The position numbers were made by a program, and so were the translations under genes. Under the pieces are notes generated by a model, which was not told where the DNA came from, searched no databases, and worked only from the letters and a program-made list of their open reading frames with translations. Below, one piece after another: positions 25,114 to 36,324 of a stretch of DNA of 64,000 bases (the stretch's first letter is position 1; the number at the start of each line of letters is the position of its first letter). This DNA is from Kalmusia sp. IMI 367209 (taxonomy: Eukaryota; Ascomycota; Dothideomycetes; Pleosporales; Didymosphaeriaceae): contig JAPEUQ010000022.1 of assembly GCA_027946365.1 (NCBI GenBank), positions 248,001-312,000 on the forward strand. The letters are read 5' to 3'.

Positions 25114-25306
25114 AGGTGCCCAGCAAGCCCAGACATGTTGCGTCTACCGAGCCGGAGAAACGTCAGCGTTCTGGAGGGACTGCCCTCCTGCCCACTCTTT
25201 ACAGGTTTAAGGTCTTGCATTTATCCATTTCCCTTCTCTCCCCACATTCATTTTCGATTCCCGAGATCCAACATGTCCTCCAGTCTATCTCAGCCACCGT
25301 CTATAT

Positions 25307-25310
<4 letters not shown>

Positions 25311-25389
<79 letters not shown>

Positions 25390-25394
25390 TGTGT
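25311..25394. repeat. GT dinucleotide microsatellite
   Basis: About 84 bases of nearly pure GT with one A interruption around 25383. It lies about 200 bp downstream of the nuclease-like gene, so it may be within its 3' untranslated region or terminator area. Likely length-variable between strains. Confidence 0.95.
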
Positions 25395-25672
25395 TATACA
25401 CGTGGGCCAGGTGACTGATCTCAACATCAATCTTTGGTAAGCGTAGGAAAAGCTCGAAGTCTACCGCACTAAAGCCTGAGTCGTCAGCAGGTCGAGCGCT
25501 GGGCTGCGTGCATTGAGGATCGGCAAACTCCACCTTGCCAGCTAGCATTTCATAGGCGTCAGGGCGTAATATTTATTCTGTTTTCTTCAGACGACCAACG
25601 TGACATGCATCCGTGACAGAACAATCGCCCTAATGAAACAGAGCGTAGGTACTTTGACTTCAAAGCAGTACG

Positions 25673-25857
25673 TGTAAGGAGTGAAGTGCGTGATCCCGTA
25701 ATAGCTTAATCACGTGATAGTAACCTGCTGCGCAGGCGAGGCGCTAGGACCGCGCTAGCGCAACACCCCTAAAACGCAGGGGAAGATAGAGGATAGAAGA
25801 CAGATTTCAATCTCATCACTACTTGAGGAATGCTCGCTGCTATAACTAATCCTAAAA
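25673..25857. mobile_element. Solo LTR, copy 1 (185 bp)
   Basis: Begins TGTAAGGAGTGAAG and ends CCTAAAA, the last C of the family's CCTAACA having changed. It is flanked on both sides by the 5-bp direct repeat gtacg (25668-25672 and 25858-25862). Shared internal blocks with the copies at 50989 and 63532 include gcgctagcgcaa and tttcaatctcatcactac. The length, the ends and the 5-bp duplication fit a small LTR retrotransposon reduced to one LTR by recombination. Confidence 0.9.
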
Positions 25858-27552
25858 GTACGTAGTCTACGCGCCGCTACATTAAACGAAGTGGACCTCT
25901 CTCTCCGCCATTTGGCTCTTCATAGGAACGTCGCATATACGAAGCGTACGCATTTCAGAGATGCCATGCCGTGCGCACGACCTGCGCGGAGCAAATCTTA
26001 AAGGCTTTTGGCTGACACTCGCCCCCCATACCAGTGTGCGCCGGAACTCGCGTGCACTTGCGTCACTGAAGCATCGCCAAGTCTTGTTTGGAAGATCGCA
26101 CACGGAAGCCTGGCCGCTTTCGACGCTTATTCAAGCATCATTCAACTCCAAACGAAAAGGAAATCTCCGCATGCACATCACGTGAGCTACAAGAAGCCGA
26201 TAGAGCGTGTAGATTGGAAAGAGGGTTCTCGAAGGGCTCTTGTGTGTCGCATCCCGCAAGTCTCATCGATCCCATATGTATTTGCTTGCATGTGACACCG
26301 TGTGTTTTCAAAGGACATGAATGCAGAATAAAACCCGAATACAAAGTTAGTCGAATCATGCACACGTCTTCCACAAAGGCCACCGGTTTCTCTACAGATG
26401 CGCAGATACAAAAGCTGCATGATGTCAAATGCCCGACTCTTCGCCGTGTCGCTTCGGCTTTTCACTCGCTCGTTCCTGGCAGTTTTGACTCCGCGCTAGA
26501 CTACCGCCCGTCGTGCCCATTTGTCTGTCCCTGTTCGTTCTGAGTTGGAGTCGTGGACGCCATGACGGATTGTTCTGCATGCTAGATGCTTTCTCTCGGA
26601 TGCACGTCCGTGGGTATGCAGTGCGTTCTACCGTAGTTCTGCCTTGCTTTCGAGTGAACCATATTGTGTTTGTCTGTGGGTTACATACGATTGTGCGCTT
26701 CACCGCCTGGGAATGGATACTGGAATCGCTGCACAGGTGGCAAATAGAGTTACCAGAGTAATTACCGTGTCCCTGTACCAAGCCATATCCTAGGTGATAT
26801 TTTTATTCAGGGAGATCAAGGTGAAAGCGTGGGCGTTCCAGTGAACGATTTCACCAAGCGATCGGTGTCATCTCACCAACGCGTCACAAGCAATTTCACT
26901 GCGAAGAAACCGGATCGTGATTTTAGCGCGCCAGCGGGGTTGCGGATTTTGGGTGCGCTCGGAGCGAAACCGTGCGCATACCGGTAACAGATTTCAGCCA
27001 TGCTGGCAACCACGGCGGGAATCAGATTTTGGGCTCGAGGGCTAGTGGGGTTGGGTTTAATTTGTTTCATCACTCGCTACGGAGTACAAGCCTTTGCACT
27101 TTAGCTTCGAGCGCGCTGCGCACACTTGAGCTAGTACCGTGGTGTCGGGCTGGATCCGCTTTTCACGGGCTGTAGTGTTCCGATTTTAACCTCCGATGCA
27201 GCACCCCTGTGTTCCGATTTTAGCGAGTTGTCGGCGCGCGCTAATTCAACGAAGGCTAGAATTGTCGCGACAAGCCTCTCTTGGGTGCTGCTCGGCGGTC
27301 GGAGACCCACAAGAGCCTCAACCACCAGGAGGCTTGTATAAGATAGCTTGGCTGGCGGAATATCACCATGGTGGGGCATATTATTGTTGACGACTCAAGT
27401 CTATTACCTCACGAGTTCTCATTACTAGGGGATAAAAGGAGCTGCTGCGTCGACTGTATCCCAGCAACGATTCATCTACCTTTTCTAACAAGACAATACA
27501 CTTTCTTCTACATTGTTCAACTATTGACATAACACGCCCCACCACTTGCAAT

Positions 27553-29379
27553 ATGTCAGACATTCTACACAAATCTAACACTCCTCCATACGAGCACACA
27601 ATGACAAGGAAACAACAGCCTATGGACACGATGAGCAAACGTCGACCCCATCTTTCGACGTTTGCAGAATACGAAATCAGGTTCAAGACGTTATTTGTTG
27701 CAGCATGTGAAACCGGTGACTCAGATAAGCTTGAAACATTTCTGTGGTTCCTAGAGTTTGTTTGGATCAGCAATCTCGATATAGCACTTGATGTTGCCAT
27801 ACACGCAGACCAGCACGACATCACCAGACGACTTCTAGATGCGGGTATTGCCCCAGCTGTACGGACAATCTATGTGGCCATGAAGAAGAAGCAATACAGC
27901 TTGGTAGAAACGCTACTTGAGTTCATCGAACCCAAGAAGCTCACGGAGAACCACGACTGGGATGGGCTGCTGTTCGAAGCAGTCCGCAAGGGAAAGACCA
28001 ACATCGTAACGCAACTCTTGCAAATTGGTGTTCCCTTGGAGGCTGAGATGCCCATGAGTCCCCCAGCGGCTTCGTATTCCAAATTTCCAGTGGGAATACT
28101 TTCGTACTTCTTGTCTCCAGGGTACACGGGCACCCCTTTGAGTGCAACGATTCTTATGGGAGACTCTTCGATGATGAATCTTCTGTTACATGCCGGCGCA
28201 CAGTTCAATAACCACGGCACAGTGTTCCTCATGGAACGAGACGAGGACGAAGACGATAATCGCAAAAAGGCACTGCCAATGACTCCACTGGCCGCCAGCG
28301 TTCTTAGGGGGGATAGTGAGCTGGCGAAGGGCCTGCTTCTCAGAGGAGCTGACCCCTTCGACGATGTTGCACTTCACTTTGCCACGCTCCTCAATCAGGC
28401 AAACATCGTCGATGTCCTGCTCCGCGCTTTCAAGCAGCGATATCCCTGTTCTGCTAAGACTTTCGGGTCCGCGGCGCTATACGCGGCAGTCAGTGGCGGC
28501 GACGAAGACATGTTCAATCGTCTTTCTACATGTGCGGATGCCACTGGATTGGTAGCCGGAACTGGGCGTTTTGAACTCTGGCAAGAAGAGGAACACTTCG
28601 TGAGTCCACTAGGAGCAGCAATCAAATGCGCTTCGTCTGTTGGGACGCATCGAGTCCGTAGCTTGCTGCAGCAGCGTGGGGCGCCTAACAGCATTGTCTT
28701 TGAATGCAAGAAAAAGAAGGTGACAGCGCTCCTCCTTGCTATCGATCAAGGATCGATAGAGGCTGTCAAGGCTCTAGTCGAAGCCGGTGCAGACATCTCG
28801 CAACCTGCACGATACATGATCCAACGCACGCCCTTACAAGCCGCCGTAGAGGCCCAAAACCAAGCCATAGTGACCTACCTTCTCGATAAAGGTGCGGATC
28901 CCAACGAGCCTCCAGCTATCCGGGGCGGCGCCACAGCACTTCAGTTGGCGGCCCGCAAAGGCAACATGAGGATTGCGGCAATGTTGCTGCAGAGAGGCGC
29001 AAACGTGAACGCCAAAGCGGCTCTGCACGACGGACGCACTGCTTTCGAAGGCGCTACAGAGCACGGTCATATTGCCATGATGCTCTTTCTCGCACGAAAC
29101 GGCTTGGATCCGCTTCGTGATGGCGGGCGACAGGGTCGACGCGCAATCGGTTTCGCAGAGAGCAGCGGGCATTCTGAAGCCAAGCAACTCGCCAAAGACA
29201 TATACACAGCCGCTAAAGATAAGAAGGCGACCCAAGATAGGCCAATGGAAGACTTGTATTATCGTTTGTATTGGAGTAGACTACATGCCGAAGAAGCCAT
29301 CTCGATGGAAAAAGGCCGGGATCAAATAGTCCCGCAGGAGCAGGAGGCGGATGAGAAGGAAAGAGAGCTACTGGCGTGA
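27553..29379 (+). CDS. Ankyrin-repeat protein, 608 aa
   Basis: A single frame with the start at an ATG in a CAAT-ATG context. Roughly residues 55-560 are helical repeats. Well-formed ankyrin units are clear at about 385-545, with the pattern TPLxxAVEAxNxxIVxxLLDKGADPN and ATALQLAARKGNMRIAAMLLQRGANVNA. The N-terminal half has more diverged units, including SLVETLLEF and NIVTQLLQIGVPL. The last 45 residues are charged and likely helical. No nucleotide-binding, HET or nuclease domain is attached, so it is a stand-alone scaffold by sequence. Standing between a nuclease-like gene and an AAA-HET gene, it could be a leftover C-terminal half of a receptor. That is only a thought; its start codon and leader look normal. 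Confidence 0.88.
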   Translation: MSDILHKSNTPPYEHTMTRKQQPMDTMSKRRPHLSTFAEYEIRFKTLFVAACETGDSDKLETFLWFLEFVWISNLDIALDVAIHADQHDITRRLLDAGIAPAVRTIYVAMKKKQYSLVETLLEFIEPKKLTENHDWDGLLFEAVRKGKTNIVTQLLQIGVPLEAEMPMSPPAASYSKFPVGILSYFLSPGYTGTPLSATILMGDSSMMNLLLHAGAQFNNHGTVFLMERDEDEDDNRKKALPMTPLAASVLRGDSELAKGLLLRGADPFDDVALHFATLLNQANIVDVLLRAFKQRYPCSAKTFGSAALYAAVSGGDEDMFNRLSTCADATGLVAGTGRFELWQEEEHFVSPLGAAIKCASSVGTHRVRSLLQQRGAPNSIVFECKKKKVTALLLAIDQGSIEAVKALVEAGADISQPARYMIQRTPLQAAVEAQNQAIVTYLLDKGADPNEPPAIRGGATALQLAARKGNMRIAAMLLQRGANVNAKAALHDGRTAFEGATEHGHIAMMLFLARNGLDPLRDGGRQGRRAIGFAESSGHSEAKQLAKDIYTAAKDKKATQDRPMEDLYYRLYWSRLHAEEAISMEKGRDQIVPQEQEADEKERELLA

Positions 29380-31440
29380 TATTCGATTTTACGGTCCAGA
29401 AGACGTTCCACTCCCGGCATTCGGCACAGCACTAGGTCCGCTCGGTAGGGTAGAATGCATGAGAGAATAGCGGCGTTTGTTTTGGGCTAGTCGAGTTCAG
29501 TCATCTTGGTCTATCGTTAGCATCGCTAGAATTACTATATTAATATCTGAAAAGGCTTACTAATGTGCATATAATCTCCCCTGATTTTGATTATGTAAGT
29601 CATGTAAAAGGCTAGGGCTGTTGGCTTGGACGACGGGGTCGGATGGGATATAGAAGAGGAGGATGCGAAATTTTTACCGCCGCAGTGCTGGTCAACGTAC
29701 GAGTTGATCTGCTAGTAGATAAAATTTACATCAAAATAGAAGACCTGAGTCCGTTCTTTCTTTGAGAACTGATGAATCAACATCAAACAATCAATTATGC
29801 ACAGATGATCCCAAGGTATCTGGAAGAATGTCCCATTTCTACGACTATCTCGATTGTTCTAGGACAACATGCGAGATAAAAAGGCAAGGTGGTCTCTAGC
29901 TTCTAGGGCACCTCGTACGAGTTATGATTTCGTCAAGTCTCTGTTGTGGTACAGTCTCATGCCTAGTTGCCTTCTGAAGAATACTATTGTCCTTGCAAGT
30001 AGTTCTTCAGTGACTTCTACCCTTTGGTAATCCATCGACTGAGCAATATGTTCACAGCGACACTTTGTGGACCTACCAACTCCGCCTGCCGTCGCATGGG
30101 GCAAAGTACCCTCAAGTTGTGACAATGGAGCCTAATGTGTAAGATTTGACTCGTCAAAGTCATTGCCCACGGCACATTATATATATAGATTATTACTTAC
30201 GCTGTCAGTCTACACCTCTGTAAATCTAATCCTAGAACACGCTCCATAGCATTGACAGTGAACCACCTGGCTCGCGCTATGAAAAAGTGTTGTCGTGTCC
30301 ACGAAGAATATGCAGGTGAGTCCGTGTGCTCACCAGAACGTACAAGCGCATCAGGTCAGGGTTAGAAACCGTAATCAGTTGGGTGTGTAGGAAATTCAGC
30401 CTTACAACATGAGTTCGTGTGGGTGCTTAAAATGTACTATTGTTCTGTAGATGAGATACATACTATAAAATTTTCTAGTGCTAGCTCAGAACCAAGACTT
30501 CGTCCTTCGCTTTGATGTCCTTCCTGATACTGCAAATCCTCCTTGCTGCAAGACCTGCACAATTGTTCTTCCCATGTGCGCTCTATCATCAGGACTACAA
30601 GCAGCGCCGCTAGAGATGGTGTCGTGCGATCACTCCCGATTCAAAATATCCTCTCAAGCTCGGTCAGCTTTCAGAAGGAATGGAGTGTGACGGAAGTCGA
30701 GACCTACATCCAAGTCGCGCATGCACACCACGTAGCTATTCCTTTGTGCTCGTATACTTTGCGCTACGTGCTACCATGAAGCCGGTAATTCTGGATAGTG
30801 TGGTTGACATGAAACGGTTTCGCTCCTAATGATACGAAATAACTTCATCATCTTCAACGCTTTCATCAACATATTCGCTCGTCAGCTGCATGATGATTTT
30901 GTCAAGCGACTCCAAATCCCAGCTGTTTTGGACTGTCTCCTGGAATGCAACGCCTGCATCCAATTGAAGGATGAGGACCCCGAGCTAGCGCTATCGGGAC
31001 GCCTGCCCCACCGCTTATTTCCACGTCTTAGGAGGTCAGGTATCGGGCTTCAGAACCAATTGCTTTGTTGAGTGAATCCGCATGTCTGGCGGAGTTCCGG
31101 AGGGGTCTTTTTCAATTAATACCTTCATCGAGATGATTGAGATCGGGGGTGGGGCTACATAAGCTCCGATCTTTCGCTTATCTGTGCGATGCACACTCGC
31201 ACCCGAGTGGCTGAGCGCGTCCACAAGTCTGGGCAGTTGGTGGAATGTCGGACAGATCCTTGACCGGTGCTGCTGCCTAGCCAGTGGTTATGCGAATGAT
31301 GCGTGGCTATAGCTTATTCGTCCTGCAATCTCGGTGGCTTTCCTGCATAAATGTATCGCCTAGACTCGCTTTCAGCCCGGGCAGATGTAGCGTCTTACTT
31401 TGAACCCGTAACAACCTGATTCCAAGCATTTAACGACATC
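29380..31440. other. Gene-poor stretch
   Basis: About 2 kb with only short frames (for example 30478-30779 and 30829-31071, plus strand) that share no motif with known families. It includes the promoter of the AAA-HET gene. No repeat or RNA gene recognised. Confidence 0.5.
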
Positions 31441-34400
31441 ATGGACCTTGATTCCTCCACACAGTGTAGCGCAGAGTCCAATATTAATTCACAGTCACCC
31501 TGGCCTCATAAAAATGGTATTACAGCACCTAGCTGGTTCGTCACCCATTGTGTGAGGACGCCCGAGGAACAGTCACAACAAAATGAGAGTTTGAAGGTTT
31601 TGGAAACTGGAAACTCTAAGAACGATTCTTCTGTACACAAGAAGTCCCGGAAACATAAGTTTGAAATTCCAGAGTCGGTTTACAAGCAACTACATACTCT
31701 CATATCGCGAGAACTGCCAACTACTGCAGAGCCTGGTCCCAGGTCACAATCCCTACCACTATTCGCGTTTGATGCAACAGTCGTGAGTTTCCGGGCCGGC
31801 ACAGAATTAAAAAAAACTAGCACTGAATTTCTCACCGCCGTCATCGAGTATTTCGCGAAAGAGCTCAACGCTGGCTTGATTACGCTTGATGTGGAGGATA
31901 TAGAAGATTTGGTAGAACACGCCGATCGAGGAGTCGGTCATCCAGTAGATCAAGATTCCACGGCACCATACATATCCTTGTTGCAACATTTCGGGCCTCC
32001 TCAAGATCATTGGTGCCATATCTCCGCGTGTGCAGAGAATGACGAGAGTAGCCTTGATGACGACAATACAAACAGCGATTTTGGTACTTCGGACGCAGAA
32101 TCTATTTACCTAGATGCTGTTGAAGAATTGACACATGATTCAGTCGATATCAAGGGTCAAGGGAACGAGACGAAGGTAGAGATCAATGCACATGTTGCCT
32201 CTGGGTCAAATGGAGGAACCTTCAACAGTGAAATTCCGTCTCAGCATGCATTTTCAGAAGATAGCAATGATGTAGGGGGGGTCTCGACTGGTGTGACCAA
32301 TTTTGAGAAGAATCTAGAAGGGCAGTTGTTTCCAATCAATCTCGCTGCGCTGCTCCATGCTGCACGATCAAAAGGAATAGAACGGTCGTCAGACAAGTCG
32401 ATATCTCCTCCTCGAACGCCGTTCATTATACATTTGCGAGAGGTACACGAGATCAAGACAATCTGCAGTGCAACGATACTCGATCACTTCCGGCACTCAT
32501 TAGATGTTTGTGAGGGCCCAGTCTTGGTCATTTGCTCAGCTTCGGAACCATTACCTTGCGAGCCGTGCGACACTAAAATCGTCTCTTCCCTTAGTAGGCG
32601 ATCGATATTTCGAACGATATGTCTGGCGCCAGCCAGCAACCTTTACCAGCGAAAGACCTTCGAGAGCTCCGAACTAGATGCAAAACACTGTGAGTCGAAA
32701 AACGTTCGCCGTTTACAGAGGTGGATCAGGAGGAGTGCCCCCGAGTTCTGCTCTCTGCCTATACTGCAGCCGTTTGCAGAGTGGAAATTCTATGCTGGGA
32801 GCCACATGCAATCTAGGTTCACATATGGTCAGACCTCAGACGATCTGCTCATAGAGGTAAAAAGGGACATCAATGGTAATCCTGATGAGGAATACATTAA
32901 GCACATTATCTTACAGACGGGCAATTCGGCATACGAGCTATATAAGTGGTCGTTCACAGACCAAGGAAACATTCGATGGTCGGGACTCTCACCCGAAGCA
33001 CAAAAGGTCCTCCAGACTATCGAGAGCGCTGGAGATGAGATGTATTGGGAGAAGATTCTCTTGCGGACGGTGGTAAATCCTGACAATATGAATGAAGGTT
33101 GGTCCCAGATAGAACTTGATCCAACGGTCAAGAGTGCTATAACTCGGATGCTCAACCAACAACCTCCAACCAATCGACCAGTCAGAAATTTGTACAGCCG
33201 GCATCGTGTTGGAGGAGCCTTACTTTATGGACCCCCTGGAACTGGAAAAAGCTTGCTGGCTCGTGTAATGGCGCGAGAATTCAGTGTGTCGGTCATATTC
33301 GCATCTGCTGCGGATGTAGAGGGCGAATTGGTGGGACAAACTGAGAAGGCAATTCAGGCTCTCTTCAACCTCGGAAGATTGCTTGACCCTAGCGTGATCT
33401 TTATCGACGAAGCCGACGCATTGTTTCGCGCACGCAGTTCCCACGATTGGGGACATGAGCGTTCACGTATCAACCAATTTCTTTACGAGATGGACGGATT
33501 CAAGAGTTCCGAGAGAGCACCGTTTGTGGTTTTGGCAACCAATTTTCCCAGTGAGCTTGACCATGCCGTACTTCGCCGTGTGCCAACGCGAATTTGCATT
33601 GGCCTTCCCAATTCTAAAGCAAGGTTGCGTATTGCAGAAAAGGTTCTCGAAAACGAGATCTTAGATGACAATATGGACCTTCAATGGTTGGTAAAACAGA
33701 CCGAAGGATATTCTGGATCGGATGTGAAGACAGTCTGCGTGCAAGCAGCACTCATCTGCGATAGTGATATTACAGATACCAGTAAATCTAAACCGGTTCT
33801 AGAAAGATCTCATTTCGAAGAGGCACTTCTACAGAGTCCATGCACAGTATCTGGAGCAAGCTTAGACAGTCTAAGGGCTTTTGCAGCAGTTTTCGATCCG
33901 AAGTCAGTTGATGTTCTTTCATATGGGCATGGCAACAGTATCGCGAGAGGGCTCTTGGACAGCAACACCTTGACTTCGAAAATCAGTACAGGACAGAACA
34001 TGGTACGAAGTAACGAAGCAGCTCCATGGAGCTATGCGATTCACAAAAATGGCGCTTGTGCCATCCACGATCGCCACCATCTGCCAAATCTCGGACCTAT
34101 CCGAACATATTTTGCAACGCACCGACCCTCTACTAAGCTTAGTGATCCCGAAAGCGAGGGAGCTCACCCGGTAACAAACGGACTGCCTAAAGACGAAGCC
34201 TTTCAATATGCTCCATTAGAAGAAGGCAGTCAGCAGATTCGGGTATTGACCATTCTACCCAGGGGCGACCAGACTACTCATGACAGCAACGCCATCGTTT
34301 CTAGCATACTCCGCTGCGAACTGAAGACCGTTGACTTGAATGAGTATTCTTCGGCATACAGAGCACTCTCTTGGGCTCATAATTCTCCGAGATATCGTCT

Positions 34401-36324
34401 GGCCCAATGGATTCTTGCAAGTACCTGCCGACGTCGTCTGGTGCAGCGACCTGCGGCTGTGGTTGATGACATAATACATGAATTGGAGGAGATCACGCAT
34501 ATTGATGTGGATACTACACTGGAACAACACAAGGATATAGACCGCCGATTTGTGTGGGGCGACTATATTGCTTTAAGTTACGTTTGGGGCGATTCAACCC
34601 AGTTCCGTGACTTGATCCTGAACGGCCATAAATTCAGGGTGACGGCGAAGCTTTACGAGATCCTGACGCAACTCCAACTTAGTTCTGATCTTCGCGAGTC
34701 TGGACTTTACATATGGGTTGATGCTATTTGCATCAATCAGAACGACCTTAAGGAAAGAGCTTCTCAGGTCAAAATGATGACAACGATATTTTCTCAGGCA
34801 TTGAGTGTGATAGCCTGGGTTGGAAACCCCGCAAATGATGTTGCTTTAGAGGTGAGCGTCGTCAAAGCATTCTTAGACTCTGTCCATCATATTGCGGAAG
34901 AAGACATGCAGGCTACTCTTGTTCCAGATCAGGTCATAGCGCACTCTTTTTGGGTTGTATTGTCCCACATGATGGCTGAATCATTTTGGAATAGGTTGTG
35001 GATCTTGCAGGAGATGGCAGTTCCTCCTTCTCTACGTTTTTGGTACGGAACGCATTCTTTTACCTTCCAAGATCTGAGAAAAATGCATCAACTATTCCGA
35101 CGAGGGGGTTTGGGACAGAAGCTCTTATACGGTAGCCTACCAAAGCGAGCCGAGTTAAATACCATGGACCACGCATTGTACCGCCTACGGCAAGTTCGAA
35201 GTCCGGATGGTACAAGTTCAAAAACGTTAGACGACATGTGCCACTTAGTGAATTTGGCAACTGAATCTTTGGCGTCAGACTCCCGAGATAAAGTCTACGG
35301 TATTCTTTCGCTACTTCCTCAGCCAATTTCCCTACAGATATATCCCGACTACGGTCCTTCATCGACGCCAGAGGAGGTTTTCCTCAATTTCTCGAAGATT
35401 TGCTACCAAGAAAGAGGAATGAATATGAGATCCCGAATGAAGCGCAAAGACTGCAACTGCCAGGGCTCCACATTTCCATCGTGGGCTATCGACCTCGATC
35501 ACTCGTGCCACAATGGCTTGATGTCATCGCATAATTCCGAGTTTGAAGCAAATTTGGACATGCCCAAACGAAATTTGAGATTTTCAGAGAATAATCGCTT
35601 GTTATATTGTGAAGGTGTTGTTGTTGGCTCTATAGCAATCTTCGCAGGCAATTCAAACACTGTAAAGGGATCTGTCACACCGTCAAAAGAGCCAGAGGAT
35701 CCCTATAACAATGATGGAATCGACTGGAGACGCGTTATATCTCGTGTTTTGTTGCACGAAGCAAGGTATGACTTTTGTCAATGCCATCCCTCAGTATTCG
35801 ACATTCCCTGGCTCTCAAACATTTCTGGTTATCGCTCCAAACATCGATCAATCGGTCAAGAGCTAGGCTGGGGCATTCAGGATCCTTACTTACATGAAAA
35901 GTCTAAACGCTGGCCCCAATTCTCGAGTCTCACGAATGTTGGATCGATGTTCGAGGATGTCCTAGCCCCCCAAGCAGATTTTGAGATTGGAGGCAAATCG
36001 TTCCAAAGCTACTTCACATCTACAGAACTAGTCTGCTCGGAACCGAAGATCTTTTTAGACATTGCAAGCAAGGTGTTATCTGGTATGAACGACCAAGTAC
36101 TTTTCAAAACTGATAAGAATCATTTCGGATCTATGCCAAAATGGGCGAAACTTGGAGATAAAATCGTTGTCGTGTCCGATTGCGACATGCCACTTGTTCT
36201 TCGGCCAAAGGGAGATGCTTATGAGCTCATTGGAGCTTGTTTTGTAGAGGGTCTCATGAGGGGAGAAACAGCTCGAGATGTGGAGCGGGGTTTGCTCAGA
36301 ATTGAAACCATCTCCTTATGTTGA
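31441..36324 (+). CDS. AAA+ ATPase fused to a HET domain, 1627 aa, intronless
   Basis: One uninterrupted frame of 4,884 bases. Residues 1-580 are of unknown fold, with acidic low-complexity around 200-230. The AAA+ core has Walker A GPPGTGKS (597-604), Walker B VIFIDEAD (652-659), a sensor-1 LATN and an RRVPTR arginine-finger stretch, close in style to Msp1/ATAD1-type AAA proteins. A lid with GYSGSDV follows. The HET domain runs from YIALSYVWGD (1042-1051) through IWVDAICINQ (about 1091-1100) to RLWILQEM (about 1185). A HET-associated C-terminal region of some 430 residues follows. HET domains trigger heterokaryon-incompatibility death in fungi. An ATPase upstream suggests a sensor or oligomerisation switch; this is inference. 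No splice sites are needed and there are no in-frame stops. Confidence 0.92.
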   Translation: MDLDSSTQCSAESNINSQSPWPHKNGITAPSWFVTHCVRTPEEQSQQNESLKVLETGNSKNDSSVHKKSRKHKFEIPESVYKQLHTLISRELPTTAEPGPRSQSLPLFAFDATVVSFRAGTELKKTSTEFLTAVIEYFAKELNAGLITLDVEDIEDLVEHADRGVGHPVDQDSTAPYISLLQHFGPPQDHWCHISACAENDESSLDDDNTNSDFGTSDAESIYLDAVEELTHDSVDIKGQGNETKVEINAHVASGSNGGTFNSEIPSQHAFSEDSNDVGGVSTGVTNFEKNLEGQLFPINLAALLHAARSKGIERSSDKSISPPRTPFIIHLREVHEIKTICSATILDHFRHSLDVCEGPVLVICSASEPLPCEPCDTKIVSSLSRRSIFRTICLAPASNLYQRKTFESSELDAKHCESKNVRRLQRWIRRSAPEFCSLPILQPFAEWKFYAGSHMQSRFTYGQTSDDLLIEVKRDINGNPDEEYIKHIILQTGNSAYELYKWSFTDQGNIRWSGLSPEAQKVLQTIESAGDEMYWEKILLRTVVNPDNMNEGWSQIELDPTVKSAITRMLNQQPPTNRPVRNLYSRHRVGGALLYGPPGTGKSLLARVMAREFSVSVIFASAADVEGELVGQTEKAIQALFNLGRLLDPSVIFIDEADALFRARSSHDWGHERSRINQFLYEMDGFKSSERAPFVVLATNFPSELDHAVLRRVPTRICIGLPNSKARLRIAEKVLENEILDDNMDLQWLVKQTEGYSGSDVKTVCVQAALICDSDITDTSKSKPVLERSHFEEALLQSPCTVSGASLDSLRAFAAVFDPKSVDVLSYGHGNSIARGLLDSNTLTSKISTGQNMVRSNEAAPWSYAIHKNGACAIHDRHHLPNLGPIRTYFATHRPSTKLSDPESEGAHPVTNGLPKDEAFQYAPLEEGSQQIRVLTILPRGDQTTHDSNAIVSSILRCELKTVDLNEYSSAYRALSWAHNSPRYRLAQWILASTCRRRLVQRPAAVVDDIIHELEEITHIDVDTTLEQHKDIDRRFVWGDYIALSYVWGDSTQFRDLILNGHKFRVTAKLYEILTQLQLSSDLRESGLYIWVDAICINQNDLKERASQVKMMTTIFSQALSVIAWVGNPANDVALEVSVVKAFLDSVHHIAEEDMQATLVPDQVIAHSFWVVLSHMMAESFWNRLWILQEMAVPPSLRFWYGTHSFTFQDLRKMHQLFRRGGLGQKLLYGSLPKRAELNTMDHALYRLRQVRSPDGTSSKTLDDMCHLVNLATESLASDSRDKVYGILSLLPQPISLQIYPDYGPSSTPEEVFLNFSKICYQERGMNMRSRMKRKDCNCQGSTFPSWAIDLDHSCHNGLMSSHNSEFEANLDMPKRNLRFSENNRLLYCEGVVVGSIAIFAGNSNTVKGSVTPSKEPEDPYNNDGIDWRRVISRVLLHEARYDFCQCHPSVFDIPWLSNISGYRSKHRSIGQELGWGIQDPYLHEKSKRWPQFSSLTNVGSMFEDVLAPQADFEIGGKSFQSYFTSTELVCSEPKIFLDIASKVLSGMNDQVLFKTDKNHFGSMPKWAKLGDKIVVVSDCDMPLVLRPKGDAYELIGACFVEGLMRGETARDVERGLLRIETISLC

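Larger units (their letters stand above)
25114..27552. other. Gene-poor stretch with microsatellite and solo LTR
   Basis: Apart from the GT microsatellite and the solo LTR listed separately, I see no supported gene. The longest frames (26088-26543 plus, 26425-26781 minus) have no recognisable features and overlap each other on opposite strands. Confidence 0.5.

Noticed and set aside
25116..25548. Open frames with long Cys-Val or Thr-His runs
   Set aside because: They are only the translation of the GT microsatellite on the two strands.
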